Source: Paramyrothecium sp. XJ0827 (Eukaryota > Ascomycota > Sordariomycetes > Hypocreales > Stachybotryaceae). Taken from it: a stretch of DNA of 64,000 nucleotides. Of this stretch, positions 11,927-20,573 are shown in pieces. The notes beneath the pieces are model-generated. The model searched no databases, was not told the DNA's origin, and saw only the letters and a list, made by a program, of their open reading frames with translations. The position numbers were made by a program, and so were the translations under genes. The first letter of the stretch is position 1. Every line of letters begins with the position of its first letter. Where the stretch lies: contig JAJFPB010000010.1 in the NCBI GenBank assembly GCA_020881915.1, positions 1,364,001 through 1,428,000 on the forward strand, read 5' to 3'.

Positions 11927-12094
11927 ACGCGGGCCGATGTCATCTACCTGGCCGTGAAACCGTGTACTGTAATCTAGATCTAATATTGTAAGATACCTGA
12001 ACTAGAAAGATAACCGCAGGGTCCTAGCGTGTGGGGTCAACCCCATGAACCCCATGATAAGGCCATGAAGGTGCATGGTGATTGGGGGTTCAGT

Positions 12095-12113
12095 GGATAA
12101 GCCACCCTTATCC
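12095..12113. promoter_or_regulatory. Inverted GATA-factor site (GATAAG ... CTTATC)
   Basis: GGATAAG at 12095-12101 and CTTATCC at 12107-12113 form a perfect 7-base inverted repeat with a 5-base spacer. GATAAG pairs are the classic binding arrangement for the AreA/NIT2 nitrogen regulators of moulds. A single GATAAG lies in the related promoter at 15268-15273. Occupancy by AreA is inference. Confidence 0.55.
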
Positions 12114-12135
12114 GGGACCGGGACCGGAAGTGTAG

Positions 12136-12151
12136 CCGGGACCGGGCCGGT
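12136..12151 (+). promoter_or_regulatory. Shared 16-base GC-rich element, copy 1
   Basis: CCGGGACCGGGCCGGT lies 204 bp before the HAD start codon. The exact reverse complement occurs at 15308-15323 in the SSADH/aminotransferase promoter. A near copy, CCGGGACCGGGACCGG, immediately precedes it at 12112-12127. The CGG/CCG triplets are what Zn2Cys6 factors bind. Confidence 0.55.
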
Positions 12152-12354
12152 GGACGGCCAGCGCTCCCTCCGGATAGCACCGTTCAGATCGAACCTATCT
12201 ACGGACACTGGAATGATCTATTGACTTCTACTCTGCGAGAAGAATGATATAAACATAAAACAAGGTTCAAGTCAATAATCACCTACTGCAAACTTATATC
12301 ACGCTCAACCCTTTTTTTTTTCTGACCAGAAGCCGTCAATCACACACTTGAAAA

Positions 12355-13071
12355 ATGGCTAAACTCGCGGATTATCGTGCCCTTGTTTTTGACTGCTACG
12401 GCACCATCATTGACTGGGAGACCGGCGTCATCAATGCGCTACAGCCGCTGCTGGATGCTAACGGCGCCACCTTCACCCGGGAAGAGCTTCTCCACGTCTA
12501 CCACAAGTGCGAGGCGGGCCAGCAGGCCGTCACCCCGGGGCTGGCCTATGACAAGCTCCTGTCGACCATCCACCCCCAGATTGCCGCCGAACTCAAGCTC
12601 AAGGCCCCATCGGCCGCCGAGGACGAGGCGTTCGGCGCCTCCGTCGGCGCGTGGCCCGCGTTCCCGGACTCGGTGGACGCCCTGCGCCGGCTGGCCAAGC
12701 ACTACAAGCTGGTCATCCTGTCCAATGTAAACCGCGACTCGTTCGCCAAGTCCAACGCGGGGCCCCTGCAGGGCGTGCCCTTCGACCTCATCGTCACGGC
12801 CGAGGACGTGGGCAGCTATAAGCCGGACCTGCGCAACTTTGAGTACATGCTGCGCAAGGTCGAGGAGGCGTTCGGCGTCGAGAAGGACGAGATCATCCAG
12901 ACGGCGCAGAGCCAGTTCCACGACCACCACCCGGCGAAGAAGATGGGCATCAAGTCCAGCTGGATCGTGAGGCCTGGCGCCGTCATGGGCAACCGGGACG
13001 ATGTTGTGTATGACTGGAAGTTTGATACGTTGGGAGACATGGCTGATGCTGTGGAGGCTGGAAAGGCTTAG
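12355..13071 (+). CDS. HAD-superfamily hydrolase, 2-haloacid-dehalogenase-like (type II)
   Basis: Single exon, 238 residues, ATG at 12355, TAG at 13069-13071. All HAD landmarks are visible: motif I LVFDCYGTIIDWETG with nucleophile Asp13 and Thr17; motif II VILSNVNRDSF; motif III Lys in GSYKPDLRNFEYML; and a motif IV region QSQFHDHHPAKKMG. The helical cap lies between motifs I and II, as in type II haloacid dehalogenases. In that family motif IV normally contains a Ser-Asn pair before the Asp; here it reads Q-S-Q-F-H-D, so true dehalogenase activity is doubtful, and a phosphatase or other hydrolase role is possible. It is flanked by the Zn2Cys6 gene upstream and by the SSADH gene, convergent, downstream, and it shares promoter elements with the latter. 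Codon use is strongly biased to G/C-ending codons, suggesting good expression. Confidence 0.88.
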   Translation: MAKLADYRALVFDCYGTIIDWETGVINALQPLLDANGATFTREELLHVYHKCEAGQQAVTPGLAYDKLLSTIHPQIAAELKLKAPSAAEDEAFGASVGAWPAFPDSVDALRRLAKHYKLVILSNVNRDSFAKSNAGPLQGVPFDLIVTAEDVGSYKPDLRNFEYMLRKVEEAFGVEKDEIIQTAQSQFHDHHPAKKMGIKSSWIVRPGAVMGNRDDVVYDWKFDTLGDMADAVEAGKA

Positions 13072-13435
13072 AGTAGTAAATAGAGAACAAATGGAAGGGC
13101 CGCGGTAATAATGAGCGTTTCAATATATTTTTTTCTCGGATATTTTGCTTTCGCAATTTTTCTTGGCAGCATGTCGACTCACGAGATTGTGAATAACCAC
13201 TCTCAGTGCACATCAATGATGAAAACGCTGCAGTATGAGTAAAATATAGAATCCGTATTGATTTATATGTTTTATAATTTCCCCCTTTTTCTTTCTGGAG
13301 CGTGTTAAGAGCACCGCAGGCTTGTACATGGTCAAACAGAATCGTCTACGCATGGCAGCCATATTTTCCAAAAATTATCATTCATATCTCAATGCTTGAA
13401 AAAAAAATACACGCTCATAAAACAGTAGTGTAACT
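13072..13435. other. 3' spacer between convergent HAD and SSADH genes
   Basis: This is an AT-rich 364-bp stretch where two genes end face to face. It contains poly-A/T-rich tracts (near 13125-13160 and 13399-13410) that would serve as 3' UTR and polyadenylation signals for either strand. I see no other feature. Confidence 0.5.
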
Positions 13436-15088
13436 CTAAATACCAGTCATGACCATCTTGGTAACGAGATACTCGTCAACGCCGTACTTGCTTCCTTCTC
13501 TACCAAAGCCGCTCTGCTTCACACCACCGAAAGGTGCTGCCGGGTCGCTGATGGCCCCTAGAATGTAGTTAGTACGCAGGTACGTAGAATAGCTTGCATG
13601 GAGCTTGTCTTTGCTCACCTGTGTTGACGCCAACCATGCCAACCTCGAGAGCCTCAGCCACTCGCCAGCAGCGGCTCGAGTCCTTGCTGAAGAAGTAGCC
13701 CGCCAGGCCGACGTCGGCATCGTTGGCCAGCTCAACAGCCTCCTCCTCGGTGTCGAACGGGAAGAGGGCGGCGACGGGGCCAAAGGTCTCTTCCTCGCAG
13801 ATGCGCATGCCGGGCTTCATGTCCGCCAGCACCGTGATGTCGAAGTAGTTGGGTCCCAGAGGAAGACGTTGGCCGCCGTGCAGCACACGCGCGCCCTTGG
13901 AGACGGCGTCCTTGACGTGCTCGTCGACCTTTGCCACGGCTCGCTCGTGGATCAGGGGGCCGTGAGTGATGGACTCGTCGAAGCCGTCGCCGACCTTGAA
14001 AGCGCCGACAGCTTCGAGGAGCAGCTTGGCGAACTGGTCGTAGACCTTGCGGTGTACCAGGATTCTGTTGGCGCATACGCAGGTCTGCCCCGAGATCCTG
14101 AACTTGGAAGCGATCACGCCGCGGACCGCCACTTCAAGATCGGCATCGTCGAAAACAATAAAGGGTGCGTTGCCACCCAGCTCGAAAGAGAGCTTCTTGA
14201 TCGTCGATGAAGCCTGGTTCATCAACAGCCTGCCGACTCCCGTTGACCCCGTGAAGGAGACCTTCTTGATGAGAGGGTGCGTGGTTAGAACCTGGCCGAT
14301 TGCTGCAGTGTTGTCCAAGGCGGTCACGATGTTGACGACACCCTTCGGGATGCCAGCTCGGTGGGCCAACTCGGCCAGCGCGAGCGACGTCAAGGGAGCC
14401 TCAGCGGGCGCCTTGCAGACGACAGTGCATCCCGCAGCCAGAGCTGGACCGATCTTCCGCGTGATCATGGCTGCAGGGAAGTTCCACGGTGTGATCAGCC
14501 CGCAGACGCCCACGGGCTCCTTGAGCGTGACGATCCGGCAGTTCGGGTTGCTCGCTGGGATAGTGTCGCCGTAGATGCGGGGCGCCTCCTCCGAGAACCA
14601 CTCGAAGAAGCTGGCTGCGTACTTTACTTCCGTGATCGAATCCGCAAGGGGCTTGCCGTTCTCCAAAGTGATGATGCGGGCCAGATCATCCACGTTCTCC
14701 AGCATGAGATCCCGCCAGGTTCGCAGGAACTTTGACCTCTCCCGGGCAGGAGTTTTGCGGAACGTCTTGAAGGCCGCGTGAGCAGCGTCGATGGCAGCTT
14801 CAGTTTCTGCGGCGTCAAACTCCGGACACTGTCCGACTTCTGCCAGCGTAGAGGGGTCTTGACAAGGTGTTAGCATAACCAGGGTTTAAAACAAGCTGGA
14901 ACGAGACTGCAACATACTCTCTACTTTGAAAGTCTTGCCAGACTTGGCAGAAACCCATTCGCCGTTGACATAGCTCTGGGTCTTGAGGAGCGAAGCATCG
15001 CGCAACTGCACGACGTGTTAATTGTGAATGCGACGAGTTTCGAGTCTCATAGTAGCTTCCTTACCTGGTGAGATGTCTTGACAGTCAT
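13436..15088 (-). CDS. Succinate-semialdehyde dehydrogenase (aldehyde dehydrogenase family)
   Basis: Four exons on the minus strand: 15088-15065, 15005-14918, 14857-13619, 13557-13436, giving 490 residues, the usual SSADH length. Exon 1 codes for only eight residues (MTVKTSHQ). Catalytic residues are in place: Glu263 in SFELGGNAP and Cys297 in [14 protein letters not shown], with the Rossmann motif FTGSTGVG and the oxyanion region [10 protein letters not shown]. The [10 protein letters not shown] context and the C-terminal [18 protein letters not shown] are typical of GabD/Uga2-type enzymes, which oxidise succinate semialdehyde to succinate with NAD(P)+. The gene is divergent from a GABA aminotransferase across a 405-bp shared promoter, which fits the substrate. 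Related semialdehydes (glutarate, malonate) cannot be excluded. Confidence 0.9.
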
Positions 15089-15493
15089 TCTGAATGATGG
15101 GGATCTATGAAAAGTCACAAAAACGGGGCAATGCAGATGCAAGAAACGTCTCTCATAAGAATGCAGAGGAGCTGCCGATATAATCCATTATATGAAATGC
15201 TCTTAGAACAACCCATTAGTAGTGGTTCCGGTGGTATCCGGCATTGTGGCTCTCCTGCACCGGAGCAGATAAGTGGGTCCGGGTAGCACAGCCGGTTTGC
15301 CATCCGAACCGGCCCGGTCCCGGGAACTGTCCGTCCGCCAGCTCCATGAATCGCCCGCCATAGATAGGAGGCGAAAGGAGGAGTAGCTGTGATATAAATG
15401 GTTTGATAACGCCTCAAATTTCATCGCACTTTGTGCAAAGGCTTGTGAACATCGATACCTCATCATCGTCGCTCATATTCTCAAAAGTTCAAG
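15089..15493. promoter_or_regulatory. Bidirectional promoter of SSADH and GABA aminotransferase
   Basis: This 405-bp divergent spacer contains GATAAG at 15268-15273, an inverted repeat GCCGGTT (15291-15297) / AACCGGC (15307-15313), the 16-base element at 15308-15323 and a TGATATAAAT box (15390-15399) about 95 bp before the aminotransferase ATG. The layout parallels the HAD promoter, so one signal may control three genes. Confidence 0.6.
15291..15323 (-). promoter_or_regulatory. Shared 16-base element, copy 2, overlapping a CGG dyad
   Basis: ACCGGCCCGGTCCCGG at 15308-15323 is the exact reverse complement of 12136-12151. It overlaps a 7-base inverted repeat with a 9-base gap (15291-15297 and 15307-15313), the symmetry expected for a dimeric Zn2Cys6 regulator. 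Binding by the 9.2-kb factor is a hypothesis. Confidence 0.55.
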
Positions 15494-17191
15494 ATGACCG
15501 TTGCGCAGACCCTCATCCAGGTGCCTGGACCTGTGTCCAAGGCCTCTGCCGAGAAGATCGACTCAGTCTTTGACGCGCGAGCGGTGTACTTTGTCACCGA
15601 TTACGACAAGTGCGAGGGCAACTACATCGTTGACGTTGATGGCAACCGCTATCTCGACGTGTACTCCCAGATTGCCTCCATCCCCGTGGGCTACAACAAC
15701 GCTGCCCTCATCGAGGCGGCCAAGTCGCCCGAGATGATCTCGGCGCTGGTCAACCGGCCGGCCATCGGCAACTTCCCCTCGCAGGCATGGTACGACGTCC
15801 TCAAGAACGGCCTGCTGCGCGTGTCGCCCCCGGGGCTCGACAAGATCTTCACCGCGCAGTCCGGCTCCGAGGCCAACGAGCTCGCCTACAAGGCGGCCTT
15901 CATGCTGTACCGCCGCAAGGAGCGCGGCGAGGGCGTCGACTGGACCCCCGAGGAGATCAGCTCGTGCCTGAACAACGCCAAGCCCGGCTCGCCCGAGCTG
16001 GCCATCCTGAGCTTCGCCAACTCGTTCCACGGCCGCGGCTTCGGCAGCCTGTCGACCACCCGCTCCAAGGCCGTCCACAAGCTGGACATTCCCTCCTTCA
16101 ACTGGCCCCAGGCGCCCTTCCCCGCGCTCAAGTACCCCCTTGACAAGTTCGCCGAGGAGAACGCCGCCGAGGAGCAGCGCTGCCTCGCCGAGGTCGAGAG
16201 GCTCATTACTTCATGGTACGACTCGTCCTGCGCTTGAGCAAAAAGCAGCCATTGACTGACCTTGGAAATAGGCACTGCCCCGTCGCTGGTCTCATTGTTG
16301 AGCCTATTCAGAGTGAGGGCGGCGATAACCACGCTTCCTCGGCCTTCTTCCAGGGCCTGCGTGACATCACCAAGAAGCACGGCGCTGTGATGATTGTGGA
16401 TGAGGTCCAGACAGGTATTTCGTCTCGATACGACGCCGTGCAAACAGCCATACTGACAAGGATCCAGGATTCGGCGCGACCGGCAAGTTCTGGGGACACG
16501 AGCACTGGCAGCTCACCAGCCCTCCCGACATGGTCACCTTCTCCAAGAAGGCTCAGACTGCCGGCTACTTCTTCGGCGATCGCCAGCTGATCCCCGACAA
16601 GGCTTACAGGCAGTTCAACACGTTCGTCCCCCCCCCAACTTGGCCCCTACGGCAATCGCTAACCTTGAACAGCTGGATTGGTGACCCTGCCCGCGTTATC
16701 CTCAGCAAGGCCGTCGTCGGCGAAATTCTGGCCAAGGACCTCGTCGGCCAATGCGTAAGCTCTCCTCCTACTGACACTACTTGCGCAAATTCACTGATTG
16801 CTCTACAGGCTCGTGTTGGCGAGGCTTTCTATGCCGAGCTTGAGAAGCTGGCGTCGCGGTATCCCGAGCAAATCAAGAATCTGCGAGGCAAAGGACAAGG
16901 GTTCGTACTCTCTTATGGACTGAGCAACAGTGTAAGTGGCTAACTTGGTTACAGAACCTACATCGCATTCGACACCACCGATGCTGCTGGCTTGGTCAAG
17001 GCCATGAAGAGCCTAGGTGTCAACATCGGCACCTGCGGCATCCAGACCGTCCGCCTACGACCCATGCTCATCTTCGAGGAGTCTCACAGTAAGTTTCGCA
17101 GACCCGAACTCGTTGCACAGCCGATTCTAACACGCGTCTAGTTCCCACTGTCATTGAGGCTCTGGACAGGGTCCTTAGCACATCTGCCTAA
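15494..17191 (+). CDS. gatA: 4-aminobutyrate aminotransferase (PLP, class III)
   Basis: Seven exons: 15494-16215, 16272-16414, 16468-16621, 16673-16754, 16809-16900, 16955-17088, 17142-17191; phases agree and give 458 residues. It transfers the amino group of GABA (or beta-alanine and other omega-amino acids) to 2-oxoglutarate. Key features are [17 protein letters not shown] (PLP phosphate contact), [34 protein letters not shown] (Asp284 and Glu285) and [12 protein letters not shown] with the Schiff-base lysine at 315/316. The C-terminal [17 protein letters not shown] is typical of fungal GatA/Uga1. It is divergent from the SSADH gene, which takes its product. The symbol follows Aspergillus naming; preference for GABA over beta-alanine cannot be decided from sequence. 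Confidence 0.92.
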
Positions 17192-17815
17192 TATGCCCAG
17201 GACTGTATGTAGGGGCACAAAAACTGTCATGACGGAGCGTGGTTGCTGGAGAATTGCATTATGAGCTTTCTTTCTTAGCATTGTACATACGGCGTTTGGT
17301 TTTATTGTATGAAAGCGAACAGGTTCTTCAATGAGAATGAATGCCAGAAGCGGCGTTATTACCACAATCGGAAGAAGTAGATCTCTCACTTCTGGGGCTG
17401 TGTCAGACAAGGCTTCGTGCTTGTGTGACGCTCCATCTCTGCCGGTCATGGTGCCATTTCATCCCAACCTGCACGAGGATACAACCATCCCTGACTTCCC
17501 AGCGGGACTTGTGTGTTAATGACTGAATGGTGCAACGATGCAGGTGTGAAACGGGGCGGTAAAATACCCAGCCTCAAAGCCGTATCCGGCACAGCCTTAC
17601 CTTTGGGGTCGATGCAGCCTGCCGGCGCTTAATCTGCAGCTCGTCAACCCCTGGTCAGCCGATCCACGCAGCTATCGCTACCTACTCATTATCCCGGCCC
17701 GCGCCCCCATTTCAATCTCTCCTGTGCTCTGAGATCGTTTTCCACCGGGCGAAGGTCGCGCAAGTCACCCCCGTTTCCGACGCCGTGCCCGTCCTGGTCA
17801 TTGCCGCAGGCATTC
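17192..17815. other. Spacer upstream of the CorA-like gene
   Basis: 624 bp containing the 3' flank of the aminotransferase gene and the promoter of the next. I see only short frames without domains. There is no evident tRNA, repeat or shared promoter element. Confidence 0.45.
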
Positions 17816-19441
17816 ATGGAGGAGGTGTATAAGAACCTCAGCGCGCTCACTTACTGGGGCGACAAATACGAATTTGCAAACGCGACGGTGTTCGAGGCCT
17901 CGGAAATCTGGCTTGACCAGGCATCCGGGAAAACGAAGAGAAAACACCAAATCGTTAATTTGTCAAAGTTGGAAGAGTGGCTTGCGACGGACACCAAGAT
18001 AAGCGAGTCAAGATGCGAGACTCTGATTGCACGCTTTGCTTGGCTTGAGATTGACTTGGGGAAGAAATGCATCAACCTACGCAAATCAGTCAGGGATCGT
18101 CTCATTGAGGCCTTTGGCCTGGACCTCGCCTACGCCTACGCAACCAGTTGCATCAATGGTGTCACAGCTCTACCTCGGCGGTCAAAGCCATGGGCCGAAT
18201 CACAGGCCTATGCTTTCAACTACGTCCCAAAACTCGTGGCCGTTTGGTCTCAGACCGAGTTCCGACCACCACATGCCAGGCAGTCTGTGACGCAAGGCAT
18301 TATCCTGACGACCAAAGATTACAAGGAAGCGCTGGAAATTCCTCTCGAGAAGGCGCCTTGGAATCATGGAGTGTGTGCGCATGCCATGTTCGTGGCGTAC
18401 TGCATCAGTCTGTCCTTCGGCGGTCAGATGGAGGAGACACACAGGAAAATCAAGACGTCACTGAAGAAGATTGAGGGGGTGACTGGATATCACGATTTCC
18501 ATAACCGTGAGCACGGAGAGGCTGATGAGATGGACGAGATTGCCGTGGCTAAGAAGGAGGGCGACGTGGACAAATCTGACAACACAGTTTCGTCCAAGGG
18601 CAAAAACACGGGGCCGGCGACTCCTCCAGACGACTACGGCATTCATTCCCGACAGGCCAACGGCCACGCGACGAAACTCGCGAGCGTAGTGCGAAGGACG
18701 AAGATGGTAGAACGACTTCTCAAATTCATACTTGAGAACTTGAACGAAGAGGAAAAGCGGAATCCTCCGGCGGCGCTGTTATCTGCCAACGGGACTCTGC
18801 ATGCAAAGTCAGCGGCTCCGGACGGACGCACACTGCTGAGGCATAACGTTGCAGTTGCTGAGGAACGTTTGGCGATGCAGGTGGTGGATATGGATTACAC
18901 GATGAGGCGCCTCGAGATCCAAATCGAAGCGGTAAGTCCCCTCCCCAGCCGCAAGGCACAACACGTTTGCGACCGAGTGCCTAATGATAGGTGTGTGCAG
19001 CTCTTCCACCTGATCACCTGGCACGACAGCCAGTGGAACCTGATGCTTGCGGAAGCCAGCTATCGAGACGCATCGTCGATGAAGACACTGGCCGTGGTGA
19101 CGATGCTCTTCCTGCCGGGCAGCTTCGTGTCGTCGCTGTTTTCGACAGATCTGTTCGACTGGGACGCGCGCGACTTGATGTCCAGCGACATACGAATCAA
19201 GAACACCCCTCAGATGGGGCTCTACTGGGTCATCACGCTGCCGCTGACGATCGGGACGTTTGTCGCATACTTTGTCTGGCTGAAGTTCCAGAAGCGGGAG
19301 CGGATGCGCAAGTTCGCGTCGGCGCTACCACAATTCCCAGCGAACGCGAACAACGACATGCTGAACCGGGGACCGTCAACGGTGCCAGATTTGAGAAGGA
19401 GGCTGACGCGGATGCATTCAACGTCTAGCTCGTTCTCGTAA
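17816..19441 (+). CDS. CorA-like (Mg2+ transporter-like) membrane protein
   Basis: Two exons, 17816-18931 and 19001-19441, giving 518 residues. I start at the ATG at 17816 because the codon five triplets upstream is TTG. The long soluble N-terminal part ends in a helix-rich segment (MDYTMRRLEIQIEA, then LFHLITWHDSQWN) that leads into two C-terminal membrane segments, about residues 400-420 (VVTMLFLPGSFVSSLF) and 444-465 (YWVITLPLTIGTFVAYFVW). This topology and the phrase MKTLAVVTMLFLPGSFV define the fungal CorA-like family. The canonical GMN selectivity motif between the segments is absent, so ion transport is not assured. The intron is 69 bp, divisible by three and without stop, so retention would insert 23 residues. 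Confidence 0.82.
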   Translation: MEEVYKNLSALTYWGDKYEFANATVFEASEIWLDQASGKTKRKHQIVNLSKLEEWLATDTKISESRCETLIARFAWLEIDLGKKCINLRKSVRDRLIEAFGLDLAYAYATSCINGVTALPRRSKPWAESQAYAFNYVPKLVAVWSQTEFRPPHARQSVTQGIILTTKDYKEALEIPLEKAPWNHGVCAHAMFVAYCISLSFGGQMEETHRKIKTSLKKIEGVTGYHDFHNREHGEADEMDEIAVAKKEGDVDKSDNTVSSKGKNTGPATPPDDYGIHSRQANGHATKLASVVRRTKMVERLLKFILENLNEEEKRNPPAALLSANGTLHAKSAAPDGRTLLRHNVAVAEERLAMQVVDMDYTMRRLEIQIEAVSPLPSRKAQHVCDRVPNDRCVQLFHLITWHDSQWNLMLAEASYRDASSMKTLAVVTMLFLPGSFVSSLFSTDLFDWDARDLMSSDIRIKNTPQMGLYWVITLPLTIGTFVAYFVWLKFQKRERMRKFASALPQFPANANNDMLNRGPSTVPDLRRRLTRMHSTSSSFS

Positions 19442-20573
19442 GGCAAGGTTGTTGAGGGAGTGTAGATGTTCTGGAACCTTGTCTATGCGTTTTTTTTTTT
19501 TTTTTTTGCCACTATGCTGTGGGAGCGACCAGGATTACTTTGTATTTTCCTGCCTTATCTTTTTCCCTTCCTTCTTTTTTTCTACCTTTCCTTCTACACC
19601 TCTGCAGCGTTCAAGCGTTCAATCGTAATTCATCCCATGTCAAAAGAGCATGCAGTGCAGATCGCAGGACCGGAGAGGTCGAGACCCGTGAAGTGTGGTG
19701 CTCAATGCTTCGGCCAGCCCGAGACCCCCAACAGGAAGCACTGCTCCTTGCTGGTGCAGGTGCAGGTGCAGGCCCAGACGCTTCTATCCTGGCTACGGGT
19801 GTGGCTCACAGGCAGGGCTGGCGGCACACGACCCCATACTATGGGCCAGCCAGTGCGCTAAACGGAACCCTTGTCGCTCGACCTAGTGGAACAGGCCCTC
19901 TGGGGCTGCAGCCGTCGCACGGAGCCAACCAAATCGCTATCCACGGCCGCCCACGATCTCGATGCGCATCAACGCCAATGCTTTCGCCTGCATAATGGTG
20001 ATGTATCCCAATCAAAGCCCCTCCGCCTCCTTGACTGTATCGTAGCCCATAGCCCGTGTCCCTTAGCTGCGGGGCGGAGGAGTCTAGGCTGCGGCGCCGC
20101 AATCGAATTCTTGCTTTTCGGTCGGTCGCGAAGGAATAGCATAAGGTAAGTTGGAGGAATGCCTTTGAAGAAATACACACCAGTAGCCCCGCTAAAGGAA
20201 GATCGTCCTCTTCCAGTGATAGTGACGCAACTATCGTCAAGGAGCGGCAAGTCCCTAAATCGCATCTCCATAACAACACTTTGCGCGTCGTTTGTTGTCT
20301 GTACCTTTCTCTCCTTGCCCTCTTGCACTGCACCACCAAGGCCTGCCTTGCCTCGCCTCGCCTGACGTGCGGACTACATTGCATGTCGCGATAACCGCCT
20401 TCCCGATAAGGGCGCCCACATCGCCACCCTCAAATCCCCCATCTTTAACATTGTCCCGAAATCTTCGGCCAGGCTATCTCCAACCTGCGCCAACACGCTG
20501 CCGGTGTGTCGCGCCAGGTTGGCGTAGTCCTCGAAATCAAGAGACCTAGGGCAAGGACCGCCACGCGCGGAAA
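19442..20573. other. Spacer with poly-T tract, upstream of CCZ1
   Basis: 1.13 kb. A homopolymer of T at about 19491-19507, with further T-rich sequence to about 19600, follows the CorA-like stop and is probably 3' UTR/terminator sequence. The rest is presumed CCZ1 promoter and leader. Short frames show no domains. Confidence 0.45.

Larger units (their letters stand above)
11927..12354. promoter_or_regulatory. Promoter region of the HAD gene
   Basis: This 428-bp spacer carries a GATA palindrome (12095-12113), two GC-rich CCGGGACCGGG-type elements (12112-12127 and 12136-12151) and a TATA-like TGATATAAAC at 12245-12254, about 100 bp before the HAD ATG. A T-run (12311-12321) lies in the presumed 5' leader. 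The same three ingredients recur in the 15.1-15.5 kb promoter, supporting co-regulation. Confidence 0.55.
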
